Shown: in pieces, positions 50,861 to 59,576 of the stretch
Layout of the letters: each line of letters starts with the position of its first letter
Position numbering within the stretch: the stretch's first letter is position 1
Assembly (NCBI RefSeq): GCF_947495325.1
Contig: NZ_CANLYK010000001.1
Span: 682,001-746,000 of the forward strand
Source of the DNA: an uncultured Allomuricauda sp.
Lineage (GTDB): Bacteria > Bacteroidota > Bacteroidia > Flavobacteriales > Flavobacteriaceae
Length of the DNA: 64,000 bases
Reading direction: 5' to 3'
Program-made: the position numbers and the translations under genes
The notes under the pieces: model-generated
What the model was told of the DNA's origin: nothing
What the model saw: the letters and a program-made list of their open reading frames with translations, nothing else
The model's database searches: none

Positions 50861-50913
50861 TTTTAGAATGAAATTCAACGAACTTCGCTATAGGTTGCTT
50901 AATAGCCCTTAAA

Positions 50914-51576
50914 ATGAAACTCAAAGTCATTATTACTGGGAGCACGGGTATGGTAGGGGAAGGTGTTCTTCATGAGTGTCTTCAACATCCTAATGTTGAG
51001 AAAATTCTAGTGATAAACAGAAGACCCTGTGGCATATCGAATCCAAAATTATTTGAGATTATACATACAAATTTCTTTGACTTTTCTCAAATTGAAAATC
51101 AATTGAGCGGGTTTAATTCTTGTTTTTTTTGCCTAGGAGTGAGCTCTGTTGGAAAAAAGGAGCAAGAATATTTTTCCTTGACTCATACCCTAACCATGTA
51201 TATCGCTCAAAAGCTGATACAATTTAATCCAAGCATGATATTTTGTTATATTTCAAGTACAGGAGCCAATAGTGAAAAAAAGGGAGGGCAAATGTGGGCA
51301 AGAATAAAAGGTATGACAGAGGATGACCTAATGAAATTACCCTTTAAAAGAGTATATATGTTTAGGCCAGCAATATTAAACCCTACCAAAGGCCTAAAGA
51401 ACTATCACAAATTTTATTCTGTATTCAAGTTTTTTTATCCTTTTTTTAGATTGACCTTACCAAAATATGTTTCTACTTTAAAAGAATTGGGGTTAGCTAT
51501 GATTAATTCGGCGACAAAGGGCTATGAAAAACAAGTATTAGAGGTTTCGGATATAGTAAAACTATCAAAAGAATAA
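50914..51576 (+). CDS. NAD(P)-binding Rossmann protein (NAD-dependent epimerase/HTATIP2-like)
   Basis: 220 residues. The nucleotide-binding loop is ITGSTGMVGEGV near the N-terminus, with VLVINRRP as the second strand. SNPKLFEIIHTNFFDFS and CFFCLGVSS follow, and the catalytic-type Ser/Lys region is YISSTGANSEKKGGQMWARI. It resembles atypical short-chain dehydrogenases of the oxidoreductase HTATIP2 type. Substrate unknown. It follows the DUF4130 gene by about 50 bases and could share its transcript. Confidence 0.82.
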   Translation: MKLKVIITGSTGMVGEGVLHECLQHPNVEKILVINRRPCGISNPKLFEIIHTNFFDFSQIENQLSGFNSCFFCLGVSSVGKKEQEYFSLTHTLTMYIAQKLIQFNPSMIFCYISSTGANSEKKGGQMWARIKGMTEDDLMKLPFKRVYMFRPAILNPTKGLKNYHKFYSVFKFFYPFFRLTLPKYVSTLKELGLAMINSATKGYEKQVLEVSDIVKLSKE

Positions 51577-51618
51577 TATAACTGATTTAATGGTTGAAGT
51601 AATAATAATACAAACACA

Positions 51619-51774
51619 ATGAATAAACTTCTATCAGTTATCTTTTTTGGTCTCTTGCTTGTAGAGTGAAAGAAACCAAATACAGTAAATACTCAAGTTT
51701 CTCCAGAAAAAAAGAAACAAAATCGTAAAAACCTTTTATTTTTCAAGTATTTACGCACAACTAAAATTTCCTAA
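51619..51774 (+). pseudogene. remnant of a small lipoprotein gene, stop at the lipobox
   Basis: ATG at 51619 encodes MNKLLSVIFFGLLLVE, then TGA (51667-51669) exactly where the lipobox cysteine (TGT or TGC) should be. The frame then continues KKPNTVNTQVSPEKKKQNRK to a stop at 51772-51774. One base change explains the loss, so this appears to be a decayed lipoprotein gene. It may already have been truncated before the mutation because the remaining tail is short. Confidence 0.45.
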
Positions 51775-51828
51775 GTACTACGCGTTCTTCCTTTTTTAAA
51801 GTATTTTCATACTTCTAATTAAATACCT

Positions 51829-52233
51829 ATGAAATCTAAAATCCTTTTTTCGTTTCTTTTAGTATTGACCATGTCACATGTTAATGCACAAGAAAAAACA
51901 GTCCCTGTTGAAAAGGGCATGGTGAAAGTGGCCATTTTATACCCTAATGAAGAGGGTGAAACATTTGACATGGAGTATTACGCAAACAAACATATGCCTC
52001 TAGTGGCAGATTTGTTTGGCAATTTATTAAAGCATTATGCCGTTGACAAGGGTGTTTCAGGAAGAACACCAGAAGATTCCGCCCCTTATGTGGCAATCGG
52101 TTACCTTTATTTCAATAAACTATCGGATTATCAAAATGCCTTTAAGGTAAATGGAGAAAAAATATTGAGCGATATTCCCAATTACACCAACATTAAACCA
52201 GTGGTTCAAATAAGTGAAATAATACAAAATTAA
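51829..52233 (+). CDS. exported EthD-family protein
   Basis: 134 residues. The signal peptide MKSKILFSFLLVLTMSHVNA is followed by an EthD-type alpha/beta barrel domain with VKVAILYPNEEGETFDMEYY, ANKHMPLVADLFG and the terminal YTNIKPVVQISEIIQ. EthD proteins are small dimers needed for ether-degrading P450 function, but the broad family is catalytically diverse. Its export to the periplasm is unusual for the family. It converges with the 52298 gene, with 64 bases between. Confidence 0.82.
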   Translation: MKSKILFSFLLVLTMSHVNAQEKTVPVEKGMVKVAILYPNEEGETFDMEYYANKHMPLVADLFGNLLKHYAVDKGVSGRTPEDSAPYVAIGYLYFNKLSDYQNAFKVNGEKILSDIPNYTNIKPVVQISEIIQN

Positions 52234-52297
52234 CAGTTTACGTATTCTAACCTTTATGGTATTTAGCCCTGTTTAGGTATTTTTTCAATAGCGTTTG

Positions 52298-52822
52298 TTA
52301 TTTACTCCGCTCCCCTACAAACTGGTCACTTTTATTTTTAAAGAGCACATTAAACGTCGTCAAACTTCCATAAATACGGGTAATGTATTGTTGTAAATCT
52401 ACCTTTTCCTGGTCGTCTAAGTTTTTGCTACTGTTTATTTTTTGTTCCATCACACGAATACGATCACGAACCATCACAATTTTATGAAAAAAGGTGTCAA
52501 TGGGCATTTCCTTATTGGCCAAATCATCGCCGGGTTCTAAAATCAATTTTCCTCCTCGCCATTTATCCGCAATGGCTATTCTCTCCGAAGTATCGCTCCA
52601 TTTTTGCAGAATGGATACTAAAGAACGTTCTACATCAAAAAAGCTAACGCTATCAACTTCATCCTTTACCCCTTCAATTACTTCAAATTCAGAATCAATA
52701 TCAATAGTTTCCAATCCGTTTTCCAAAAAAGTGACCCAATAGTGTTTTGAGGATACATTCGTTATCACTCCTTTTCCATACTCAGAGTGGTTAATTCGAG
52801 AGCCTATTCCCAATATTTTCAT
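52298..52822 (-). CDS. uncharacterised conserved protein with N-terminal Tudor/CarD-like segment
   Basis: 174 residues. The N-terminus GIGSRINHSEYGKGVITNVS followed by HYWVTFLENGLETIDIDSEFEVI resembles the small beta-barrel of CarD or Tudor-like domains. The remainder is helical, with a coiled-coil-like MVRDRIRVMEQKINSSKNLD. No enzyme motif. It is divergent from uvrA across a dispersed repeat. A role in DNA or RNA-polymerase binding is possible but not established. Confidence 0.65.
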   Translation of the reverse strand: MKILGIGSRINHSEYGKGVITNVSSKHYWVTFLENGLETIDIDSEFEVIEGVKDEVDSVSFFDVERSLVSILQKWSDTSERIAIADKWRGGKLILEPGDDLANKEMPIDTFFHKIVMVRDRIRVMEQKINSSKNLDDQEKVDLQQYITRIYGSLTTFNVLFKNKSDQFVGERSK

Positions 52823-52837
52823 ATTTTAATTGTTTTG

Positions 52838-52906
52838 TCATTTCGAACATATGTGAGAAATCTCAATTCCAGCTTTCTCAGTCGTTCCACTTCTTCGAAA
52901 TGACAT
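52838..52906. repeat. dispersed intergenic repeat, copy 4 (inverted ends)
   Basis: It starts TTGTCATTTCGAACATATGT, continues GAGAAATCTCAA and ends TTCTTCGAAATGACATTTG. Its outer ends GTCATTTCGAA and TTCGAAATGAC are inverted copies of each other. It sits between the 52298 gene and uvrA. The open frame from 52907 begins inside its edge. Confidence 0.65.
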
Positions 52907-53002
52907 TTGTTCGGTTCCAAAAATAAGGTATCAATTAACAAAAACGAAACTAGAAGTCGCTTCCTTTTTAAGATTCAAAACCGTATTTTAGCAGCTTTTG
53001 CT

Positions 53003-55864
53003 ATGATCAACTACGAAGAAAACATTGAAGTTCGAGGGGCCCGGGTCCATAACTTAAAAAATATTGATGTTACTATTCCCCGTGAAAAACTTGTTGTAAT
53101 CACGGGGCTTTCAGGAAGCGGAAAATCTTCACTGGCGTTCGACACCATTTATGCAGAAGGACAACGCCGCTATATTGAGACATTTTCGGCCTATGCACGT
53201 CAATTTTTAGGAGGGTTGGAGCGTCCAGATGTTGATAAAATAGATGGCCTTTCTCCCGTAATTGCCATAGAACAAAAAACCACTTCAAAATCTCCACGCT
53301 CCACCGTAGGCACTATAACGGAAGTTTACGATTTTTTACGACTCTTGTTTGCAAGAGCTGGTGATGCGTATAGTTACAATACAGGTCAAAAGATGGTAAG
53401 CTATAGTGATGAACAAATCAAAAGCTTGATTATTGATTCCTATCGCGAAAAGAAAATCAACATTCTGGCCCCGGTGGTCAAATCAAGAAAAGGACATTAC
53501 CGAGAGCTTTTTGAGCAAATTGCCAAACAAGGTTTTGTAAAAGTGCGTGTTGATGGTGAAATAGTGGATATCACCAAAGGAATGAAAGTAGATCGCTACA
53601 AGATGCATGACATTGAAATAGTCATTGATCGCTTAAAGGTGATTGAAAGTGAAGATCTCCACAAACGTTTGAATGAAACCATAAACACGGCCATGTATAG
53701 CGGAAATAATGTGCTTATGGTCTTGGAAGAAGGAGAAAAAGAACCGCGTTATTTTAGTCGTGATTTAATGTGCCCAACTTCTGGAATCTCCTACCCCACT
53801 CCTGAACCAAACACCTTTTCCTTTAACTCACCAAAGGGAATGTGCCCGGAATGCAATGGCTTGGGCCATGTGTTCCAAGTCAATGAGCAAAAAATATTTC
53901 CAGATAAAAAATTATCAATAAAAGCTGGTGGTATTGCCCCATTGGGCGAATACAAAAAGTTATGGGCTTTTAAACAGCTAGAGACCATTGCGCAGCGCTA
54001 TAAGTTTGAATTGACAGATTCCTTGAGCAAGATTCCAAAAGAAGCAATGGATGTCATTTTAAATGGCGGGAAGGATAGCTTTGAAGTGGACTCCAAGACT
54101 TTGGGCGTCAAAAGGCAGTATAAAATTGATTATGAAGGCATTTCCAATTTTATCAAAAACCAATTTGAAGAAGCCAATTCTACCTCTATAAAACGTTGGG
54201 CAAAAGATTATATGGACAAAGTTGAATGTCCAAATTGCCAAGGAGCACGATTACGAAAAGAATCTTTGTACTTTAAAATTGGAGAAAAGAATATTGCCGA
54301 ACTGGCACATTTGGATATTGCCGAGCTTGCAGCTTTTTTTAAGGAGTTGGATGACACTCTAGAGGGAAACCAAAAGAAAATAGCAGAGGAAATCATTAAG
54401 GAAATCAGAACTCGAATCCAATTTTTACTGGATGTTGGATTGGATTATTTATCCCTGAATCGAAGTTCCAAATCACTTTCAGGTGGGGAGGCACAACGTA
54501 TTCGATTGGCAACACAAATTGGTTCACAATTGGTTGGGGTGCTCTATATTTTAGATGAGCCAAGTATAGGTTTACATCAACGGGACAATGAACGCTTAAT
54601 CAATTCTTTGATTTCGCTTCGGGACATAGGAAATTCTGTTATTGTAGTAGAACATGACCGTGATATGATTGAACATGCAGATCATGTGATTGATATTGGT
54701 CCGAAAGCCGGTAGGCATGGTGGAGAAATTATTTCAGAGGGAAAGCCAGAAGAACTTAGAAAACACAATACCCTAACAGCTGAATATATTACTGGAGAGC
54801 GGGAAATTCCCGTTCCATCCAATCGCAGAAAAGGGACTGGAAAAAAAATTGTGCTTTCAGGATGTAACGGAAATAACTTAAAAAATGTAACTGCAGAATT
54901 TCCCCTAGGGAAATTGATTGGTGTAACTGGTGTTTCTGGAAGTGGTAAATCCACGCTAATCAATGAAACACTTTATCCCATAATGAATGCCCATTATTTC
55001 AATGGGGTGAAAAAACCAATGCCCTATAAAAAAATTACCGGTTTGGAACATGCGGACAAGGTCATTGATATTAATCAGTCACCTATTGGAAGAACTCCAC
55101 GCTCCAATCCTGCAACATATACAGGTACTTTTAGCGAAATCCGTACACTGTTTTCCAAAACAACGGAAGCAACCATTCGTGGATATAAGCCCGGACGATT
55201 TAGTTTTAATGTTGCTGGTGGAAGATGTGAAACCTGCCAAGGTGGTGGGCTTAAGGTTATTGAAATGAATTTTTTGCCCGATGTTTATGTAGAATGTGAA
55301 ACTTGTAACGGCAAACGCTTTAATCGAGAAACTTTGGAGATTCGGTATAAGGGTAAATCTATTGCGGATGTCTTGGAAATGACCATTAATGAAGCCGTTG
55401 ATTTCTTTGAGAACATTCCCAAGATTCATAGAAAGCTCAAAACCATTAAAGATGTGGGACTCGGTTATATCTCTTTGGGACAACAGTCCACTACCCTATC
55501 TGGTGGTGAAGCCCAGCGGGTAAAATTGGCCACAGAACTTTCAAAACGAGATACGGGGAATACCTTCTATATCTTAGATGAGCCAACAACAGGACTCCAT
55601 TTTGAAGATATTAGGGTCTTAATGGAAGTTTTGAATCAATTGGTAGACAAAGGAAATACCATTTTGGTGATCGAACATAATATGGATGTCATTAAAATGA
55701 TGGATCATATTATCGATATAGGGTATGAAGGTGGTCGTGGTGGCGGAATGATTGTGGCAAAAGGAACCCCGGAAGAGGTTGCTAAGGACAATAAAAGCTA
55801 TACAGCGAAGTTTTTGAAAAAGGAGTTGGAAGCGGTTAAACGTAAAATAGCCCCAGCAGTATAA
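53003..55864 (+). CDS. uvrA: excinuclease ABC subunit A
   Basis: 953 residues. Damage-recognition ATPase of nucleotide-excision repair. Walker A of the first ABC unit is [12 protein letters not shown], signature [17 protein letters not shown] and Walker [12 protein letters not shown]; the second unit has [28 protein letters not shown] and [12 protein letters not shown]. Zn-finger cysteines occur in CPTSG...CPECNGLG and in [10 protein letters not shown]...CETCNG. The open frame begins at a TTG at 52907, but the ATG at 53003 ([20 protein letters not shown]) matches normal UvrA starts and avoids the repeat. Confidence 0.97.
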   Translation: MINYEENIEVRGARVHNLKNIDVTIPREKLVVITGLSGSGKSSLAFDTIYAEGQRRYIETFSAYARQFLGGLERPDVDKIDGLSPVIAIEQKTTSKSPRSTVGTITEVYDFLRLLFARAGDAYSYNTGQKMVSYSDEQIKSLIIDSYREKKINILAPVVKSRKGHYRELFEQIAKQGFVKVRVDGEIVDITKGMKVDRYKMHDIEIVIDRLKVIESEDLHKRLNETINTAMYSGNNVLMVLEEGEKEPRYFSRDLMCPTSGISYPTPEPNTFSFNSPKGMCPECNGLGHVFQVNEQKIFPDKKLSIKAGGIAPLGEYKKLWAFKQLETIAQRYKFELTDSLSKIPKEAMDVILNGGKDSFEVDSKTLGVKRQYKIDYEGISNFIKNQFEEANSTSIKRWAKDYMDKVECPNCQGARLRKESLYFKIGEKNIAELAHLDIAELAAFFKELDDTLEGNQKKIAEEIIKEIRTRIQFLLDVGLDYLSLNRSSKSLSGGEAQRIRLATQIGSQLVGVLYILDEPSIGLHQRDNERLINSLISLRDIGNSVIVVEHDRDMIEHADHVIDIGPKAGRHGGEIISEGKPEELRKHNTLTAEYITGEREIPVPSNRRKGTGKKIVLSGCNGNNLKNVTAEFPLGKLIGVTGVSGSGKSTLINETLYPIMNAHYFNGVKKPMPYKKITGLEHADKVIDINQSPIGRTPRSNPATYTGTFSEIRTLFSKTTEATIRGYKPGRFSFNVAGGRCETCQGGGLKVIEMNFLPDVYVECETCNGKRFNRETLEIRYKGKSIADVLEMTINEAVDFFENIPKIHRKLKTIKDVGLGYISLGQQSTTLSGGEAQRVKLATELSKRDTGNTFYILDEPTTGLHFEDIRVLMEVLNQLVDKGNTILVIEHNMDVIKMMDHIIDIGYEGGRGGGMIVAKGTPEEVAKDNKSYTAKFLKKELEAVKRKIAPAV

Positions 55865-55883
55865 AAATGTAAATACAGTAAAA

Positions 55884-56570
55884 ATGCGTAAAGAACAACA
55901 TCATAAGGGGTGGAATGAGATAAAAACAAATGACTCCTGGGCCATCTTTAAAATCATGGGGGAATTTGTTAGTGGTTTTGAAAAAATGAGCGCTATTGGT
56001 CCCTGTGTTTCCATTTTTGGTTCTGCACGGGTAAAACCTGGAGATGCATACTATGATCTAGCCGTAAAGGTTGCAAAGAGTATTGCCGAAGCAGGTTATG
56101 GAGTAATAACTGGTGGAGGACCCGGTATTATGGAAGCTGGTAATAAAGGTGCAAGTTTAGCAGGTGGTACTTCCGTAGGGCTTAATATAGAACTTCCTTT
56201 TGAACAGCATGACAATCCATATATTGATCGAGATAAAAGTTTGGATTTTGATTACTTCTTCGTTAGAAAGGTGATGTTTGTCAAGTACTCGCAGGGTTTT
56301 GTTGTAATGCCCGGTGGATTTGGCACTTTGGATGAACTTTTTGAGGCAATTACGCTTATTCAAACCAACAAAATACACACCTTCCCAATTATTTTGGTTG
56401 GGTCTAAATTTTGGAGCGGTTTGATTGACTGGATAAAAGATACAATGCTTGAAGCTGGAAATATAAGCGCAAAGGACCTTGATCTAATTAAAATTGTTGA
56501 TACAGAGGAAGAAGTGGTCACAATTATTGATGCTTTCTATAAAGGACGAACCTTGAGTCCTAATTTCTAA
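55884..56570 (+). CDS. LOG-family Rossmann protein (TIGR00730)
   Basis: 228 residues. Signatures are SIFGSARVKPGDAYYDLA, GVITGGGPGIMEAGNKGA and the phosphoribohydrolase motif PGGFGTLDELFEAITLIQT. Family members (LONELY GUY type) cleave cytokinin nucleotides in plants and hydrolyse AMP-like nucleotides in bacteria. It lies 19 bases after uvrA and 13 bases before the next gene, probably in one transcript. No signal peptide. Confidence 0.9.
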   Translation: MRKEQHHKGWNEIKTNDSWAIFKIMGEFVSGFEKMSAIGPCVSIFGSARVKPGDAYYDLAVKVAKSIAEAGYGVITGGGPGIMEAGNKGASLAGGTSVGLNIELPFEQHDNPYIDRDKSLDFDYFFVRKVMFVKYSQGFVVMPGGFGTLDELFEAITLIQTNKIHTFPIILVGSKFWSGLIDWIKDTMLEAGNISAKDLDLIKIVDTEEEVVTIIDAFYKGRTLSPNF

Positions 56571-56583
56571 TATCACTACAACT

Positions 56584-59418
56584 TTGGTAAATAAAAATCT
56601 CATTTTAAGCATATCAGTATTGTTCTTTTTAGTACAATCAGTATGTTGGTCGCAACACAAAAATGAGATTACCGCTACTTTAAGGGATGCCACCAAAGAA
56701 ATCTACATCAAACAAAAACTAACCTATTACAATAGTAGTAACGATGGACTTTCCGTAATCTATCTTAACGATTGGAACCATGCCTATTCCAACAAAAAAA
56801 CAGCTTTGGCCAAACGTTTTGCCGAGGAATTTAAACGCAGTCTTCATTTGGCCAAAGATCGCGAAAGAGGATACACAAAAATAACAAGCATTGTAGGCCA
56901 AGACTATCAGGGATTGCATTGGGAGCGATTGGGGAACAAGGATATCTTACGGGTGGAATTGGCGGAAGCGTTAGATCCTGGCGAATCTGTTCAACTCTTT
57001 CTAACCTATACCATTAGGCTTCCTCACAGTAAATTTACTGCCTATGGATTTAAATCCAATGGAGAATATTATCTAAAAGATTGGTATCTAACTCCAGCAA
57101 TTTATGATGGGGAATGGAAGCTATACGATAATATGGATTTGGATGATCAGTATACGGAACCTATCAACACTTTAATTGATTTTACATTTCCGTCCAAACT
57201 TTTTCTGGCATCCAACTATGATGAAGATGGTCTGGTGGATTTTACAGAGGGACAATATGTAAAACTTATGGCCAATAATAGAACAAACTGTAAGTTGGTT
57301 CTAAGTCGAACTAAAAGATTCACAAAACATGTAACACAGTTTTTAACGGTTACGACTGATCTGGAGTCCAACAATTTTGATGAAATATCCCAGGGTATCT
57401 CAATTAATAAAGTAGCTTCATTTCTTGATGAAAATTTAGGAAGATATCCGCATCCAAACCTATTGGTAAGTGAGTTGGATTATAACAAAACGCCGCTCTA
57501 TGGAATAAATCAGTTGCCTTCATTCATACGACCCTATGAAAAACAGTTTCAATTTGAAATGAAGTTTTTAAAAACCGCCATTCATAGTTTTCTGCAGGAA
57601 ACCCTTTATTTGGACCCAAGACGTGAACGATGGGTAAATGATGCTATTGGCACTTATCTTATGATAAAGTATGTTGAGGATAATTACCCCAATCAAAAAT
57701 TGGCGGGAAAACTTTCCAACTTATGGGGGTTTAAAAACTTCCACATGGCAAAAATGGACTTTAACGAGCAATACGCTCTGCTTAGTATGCTTTCTGCTCG
57801 GAAAAATATTGATCAAGCATTGACGACTCCCAACGATTCCCTAATAAAATTTAATCGAAAAATCGCCAATAGCTACAAAGCCGGGTTGGGAATGTCCTAT
57901 TTATCAGCATACTTGGGCGGTGAAAAAATTGACAGCAGTATTATATCATTCTACAAATCCCATGGTCTAAATCCAAGAGTAAATGCAACGGATTTTAAAA
58001 ATGAGATAAACACCTTTTCCGATAAAGATATCGATTGGTTTTTTGATGAATATGTGGCAACACGGAAAAAAATCGATTTCAAAATTAAAAAGCTCAAAAA
58101 AACTGAAGATTCCATAACCTTTACCATTAAAAACAAAAGGCAGACCAATGTACCCATTTCATTATTTGGGCTGCAAAAAGACTCTGTGATTTCCCACTAT
58201 TGGTTTTCAGATATTGATACCTCAAAAACTTTTACAATACCAAGAAATTCCGAAGATCGTCTTGTCCTTAATTATGATCAGAAAATTCCTGAGTTTAATC
58301 AAAGGGACAATTGGAAAACTTTGAACGGCTTTTTTTCGAGCAATAAAAAGCTAAAATTCCAATTCTTTAAAGATACCGAAGACCCTTATTACAATCAGGT
58401 GTTTTATGTGCCCATTGCCAATTTTAATGTCTATGATGGAATTACACCGGGATTGAGGCTTTATAACAAGCCATTTCTTGAAAGACCTTTTAATTATGAT
58501 ATTGCCCCAACTTATTCCTTTTTAGAGCGGACATTGGTAGGTAAAGCAAGTTTTAGGTATAGAAAGTACCATGGCAAGAGTGGTCTATATGTTTCCAATT
58601 ATTCTCTTTCGGGTTCCACGTCACACTTTCAGGTAAATTCACGTTTTTCCACCCTTACACCAGCTGTTAGTTTTGGTTGGAGGCCCAATGACCTCATTTC
58701 AAATAGAAGACAATCGTTGCTTTTCCGTTTCAGGAATGTATTTAGAAATATTGATGAAAATATAGCTCAACAGATAGATACAGATCCAGATTATAGTGTG
58801 TTGAATTTAAGGTACAGGGATGTGGACAATAACATTCTAAACTATACCTCTTGGTTTTTGGATGCACAGCATTCAAGTGATTTTACGAAATTGGCATTTG
58901 AATTGGAGTATAGAAAACTGTTTGAAAGCAACAGGCAGTTTAATTTCCGTTTTTACGCCGGGAAGTTTTTACGCAATAAAACGGATTCAGATTTTTTTAG
59001 CTTTGCTTTGGATAGACCAACAGATTATCTTTTTGATCTTCCCTACCTAGGCCGTTCTGAGGATTCAGGTATTTATAGTCAACAAATAATTATAGCGGAA
59101 GGTGGTTTTAAATCCCAATTGGAAAATCCTTTTGCAAATGATTGGATCGCTACAACCAATGCAAGCACCAACATATGGAAATGGGTTGAGGCGTATGGCG
59201 ATCTTGGTTACATAAAAAACAGAGGTGAAAACGCGCGATTCGTTTATGATTCAGGAGTCCGATTGAATCTTGTAACTGACTATTTTGAACTTTACTTTCC
59301 CGTATATTCAAATAGAGGATGGGAGATTGCGCAGCAAAACTATGGTGAACGCATTAGATTCATTGTAACATTAAGCCCACGTACGCTTATCGGGCTGTTT
59401 ACAAGGCAGTGGTTTTAG
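56584..59418 (+). CDS. M1-peptidase-like protein without catalytic residues, fused to a barrel-like C-terminus
   Basis: 944 residues from a TTG start. Signal peptide LILSISVLFFLVQSVCWSQ. The N-terminal beta domain and alpha domain follow the aminopeptidase M1 layout, but the zinc helix reads AIHSFLQE around His334 where HExxH is expected, and the third-ligand helix reads WVNDAIGTYL rather than WLDEGFATYL. So the zinc site is lost. From about residue 610 the sequence shows alternating aromatic strands (GKASFRYRKYHGKSGLYVSN) and ends in ...RTLIGLFTRQWF with terminal Phe, as in outer-membrane barrels. It probably sits at the outer membrane. Function unknown. Confidence 0.8.
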   Translation: MVNKNLILSISVLFFLVQSVCWSQHKNEITATLRDATKEIYIKQKLTYYNSSNDGLSVIYLNDWNHAYSNKKTALAKRFAEEFKRSLHLAKDRERGYTKITSIVGQDYQGLHWERLGNKDILRVELAEALDPGESVQLFLTYTIRLPHSKFTAYGFKSNGEYYLKDWYLTPAIYDGEWKLYDNMDLDDQYTEPINTLIDFTFPSKLFLASNYDEDGLVDFTEGQYVKLMANNRTNCKLVLSRTKRFTKHVTQFLTVTTDLESNNFDEISQGISINKVASFLDENLGRYPHPNLLVSELDYNKTPLYGINQLPSFIRPYEKQFQFEMKFLKTAIHSFLQETLYLDPRRERWVNDAIGTYLMIKYVEDNYPNQKLAGKLSNLWGFKNFHMAKMDFNEQYALLSMLSARKNIDQALTTPNDSLIKFNRKIANSYKAGLGMSYLSAYLGGEKIDSSIISFYKSHGLNPRVNATDFKNEINTFSDKDIDWFFDEYVATRKKIDFKIKKLKKTEDSITFTIKNKRQTNVPISLFGLQKDSVISHYWFSDIDTSKTFTIPRNSEDRLVLNYDQKIPEFNQRDNWKTLNGFFSSNKKLKFQFFKDTEDPYYNQVFYVPIANFNVYDGITPGLRLYNKPFLERPFNYDIAPTYSFLERTLVGKASFRYRKYHGKSGLYVSNYSLSGSTSHFQVNSRFSTLTPAVSFGWRPNDLISNRRQSLLFRFRNVFRNIDENIAQQIDTDPDYSVLNLRYRDVDNNILNYTSWFLDAQHSSDFTKLAFELEYRKLFESNRQFNFRFYAGKFLRNKTDSDFFSFALDRPTDYLFDLPYLGRSEDSGIYSQQIIIAEGGFKSQLENPFANDWIATTNASTNIWKWVEAYGDLGYIKNRGENARFVYDSGVRLNLVTDYFELYFPVYSNRGWEIAQQNYGERIRFIVTLSPRTLIGLFTRQWF

Positions 59419-59527
59419 TATTGAATTATTCCTAAATATTAAGTCTTTAAGAAGGTATATTTTCAATAACTTCTACTCTATTACACTATTTTTTATCAAA
59501 TTATCATTTTTTTAGCAATATATCCTA

Positions 59528-59558
59528 TTGCCATTTTGATGGTGTTTTTGTATTTTTG
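59528..59558 (+). promoter_or_regulatory. promoter of the fused E1 gene
   Basis: TTG at 59528-59530, a 20-base spacer and TATTTTTG at 59551-59558 match the Bacteroidota -33/-7 consensus exactly. The leader to the ATG at 59577 is about 12 bases. Confidence 0.65.
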
Positions 59559-59576
59559 CAAAACTAAAAATCACCT

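Noticed and set aside
52907..53002. N-terminal extension of UvrA from the TTG at 52907
   Set aside because: It starts inside a dispersed repeat and has no counterpart in UvrA proteins; the ATG at 53003 matches the family start.
59419..59576. Gap before the fused E1 gene checked for a tRNA or small RNA
   Set aside because: No cloverleaf-compatible arms or terminator seen; only a promoter is supported.
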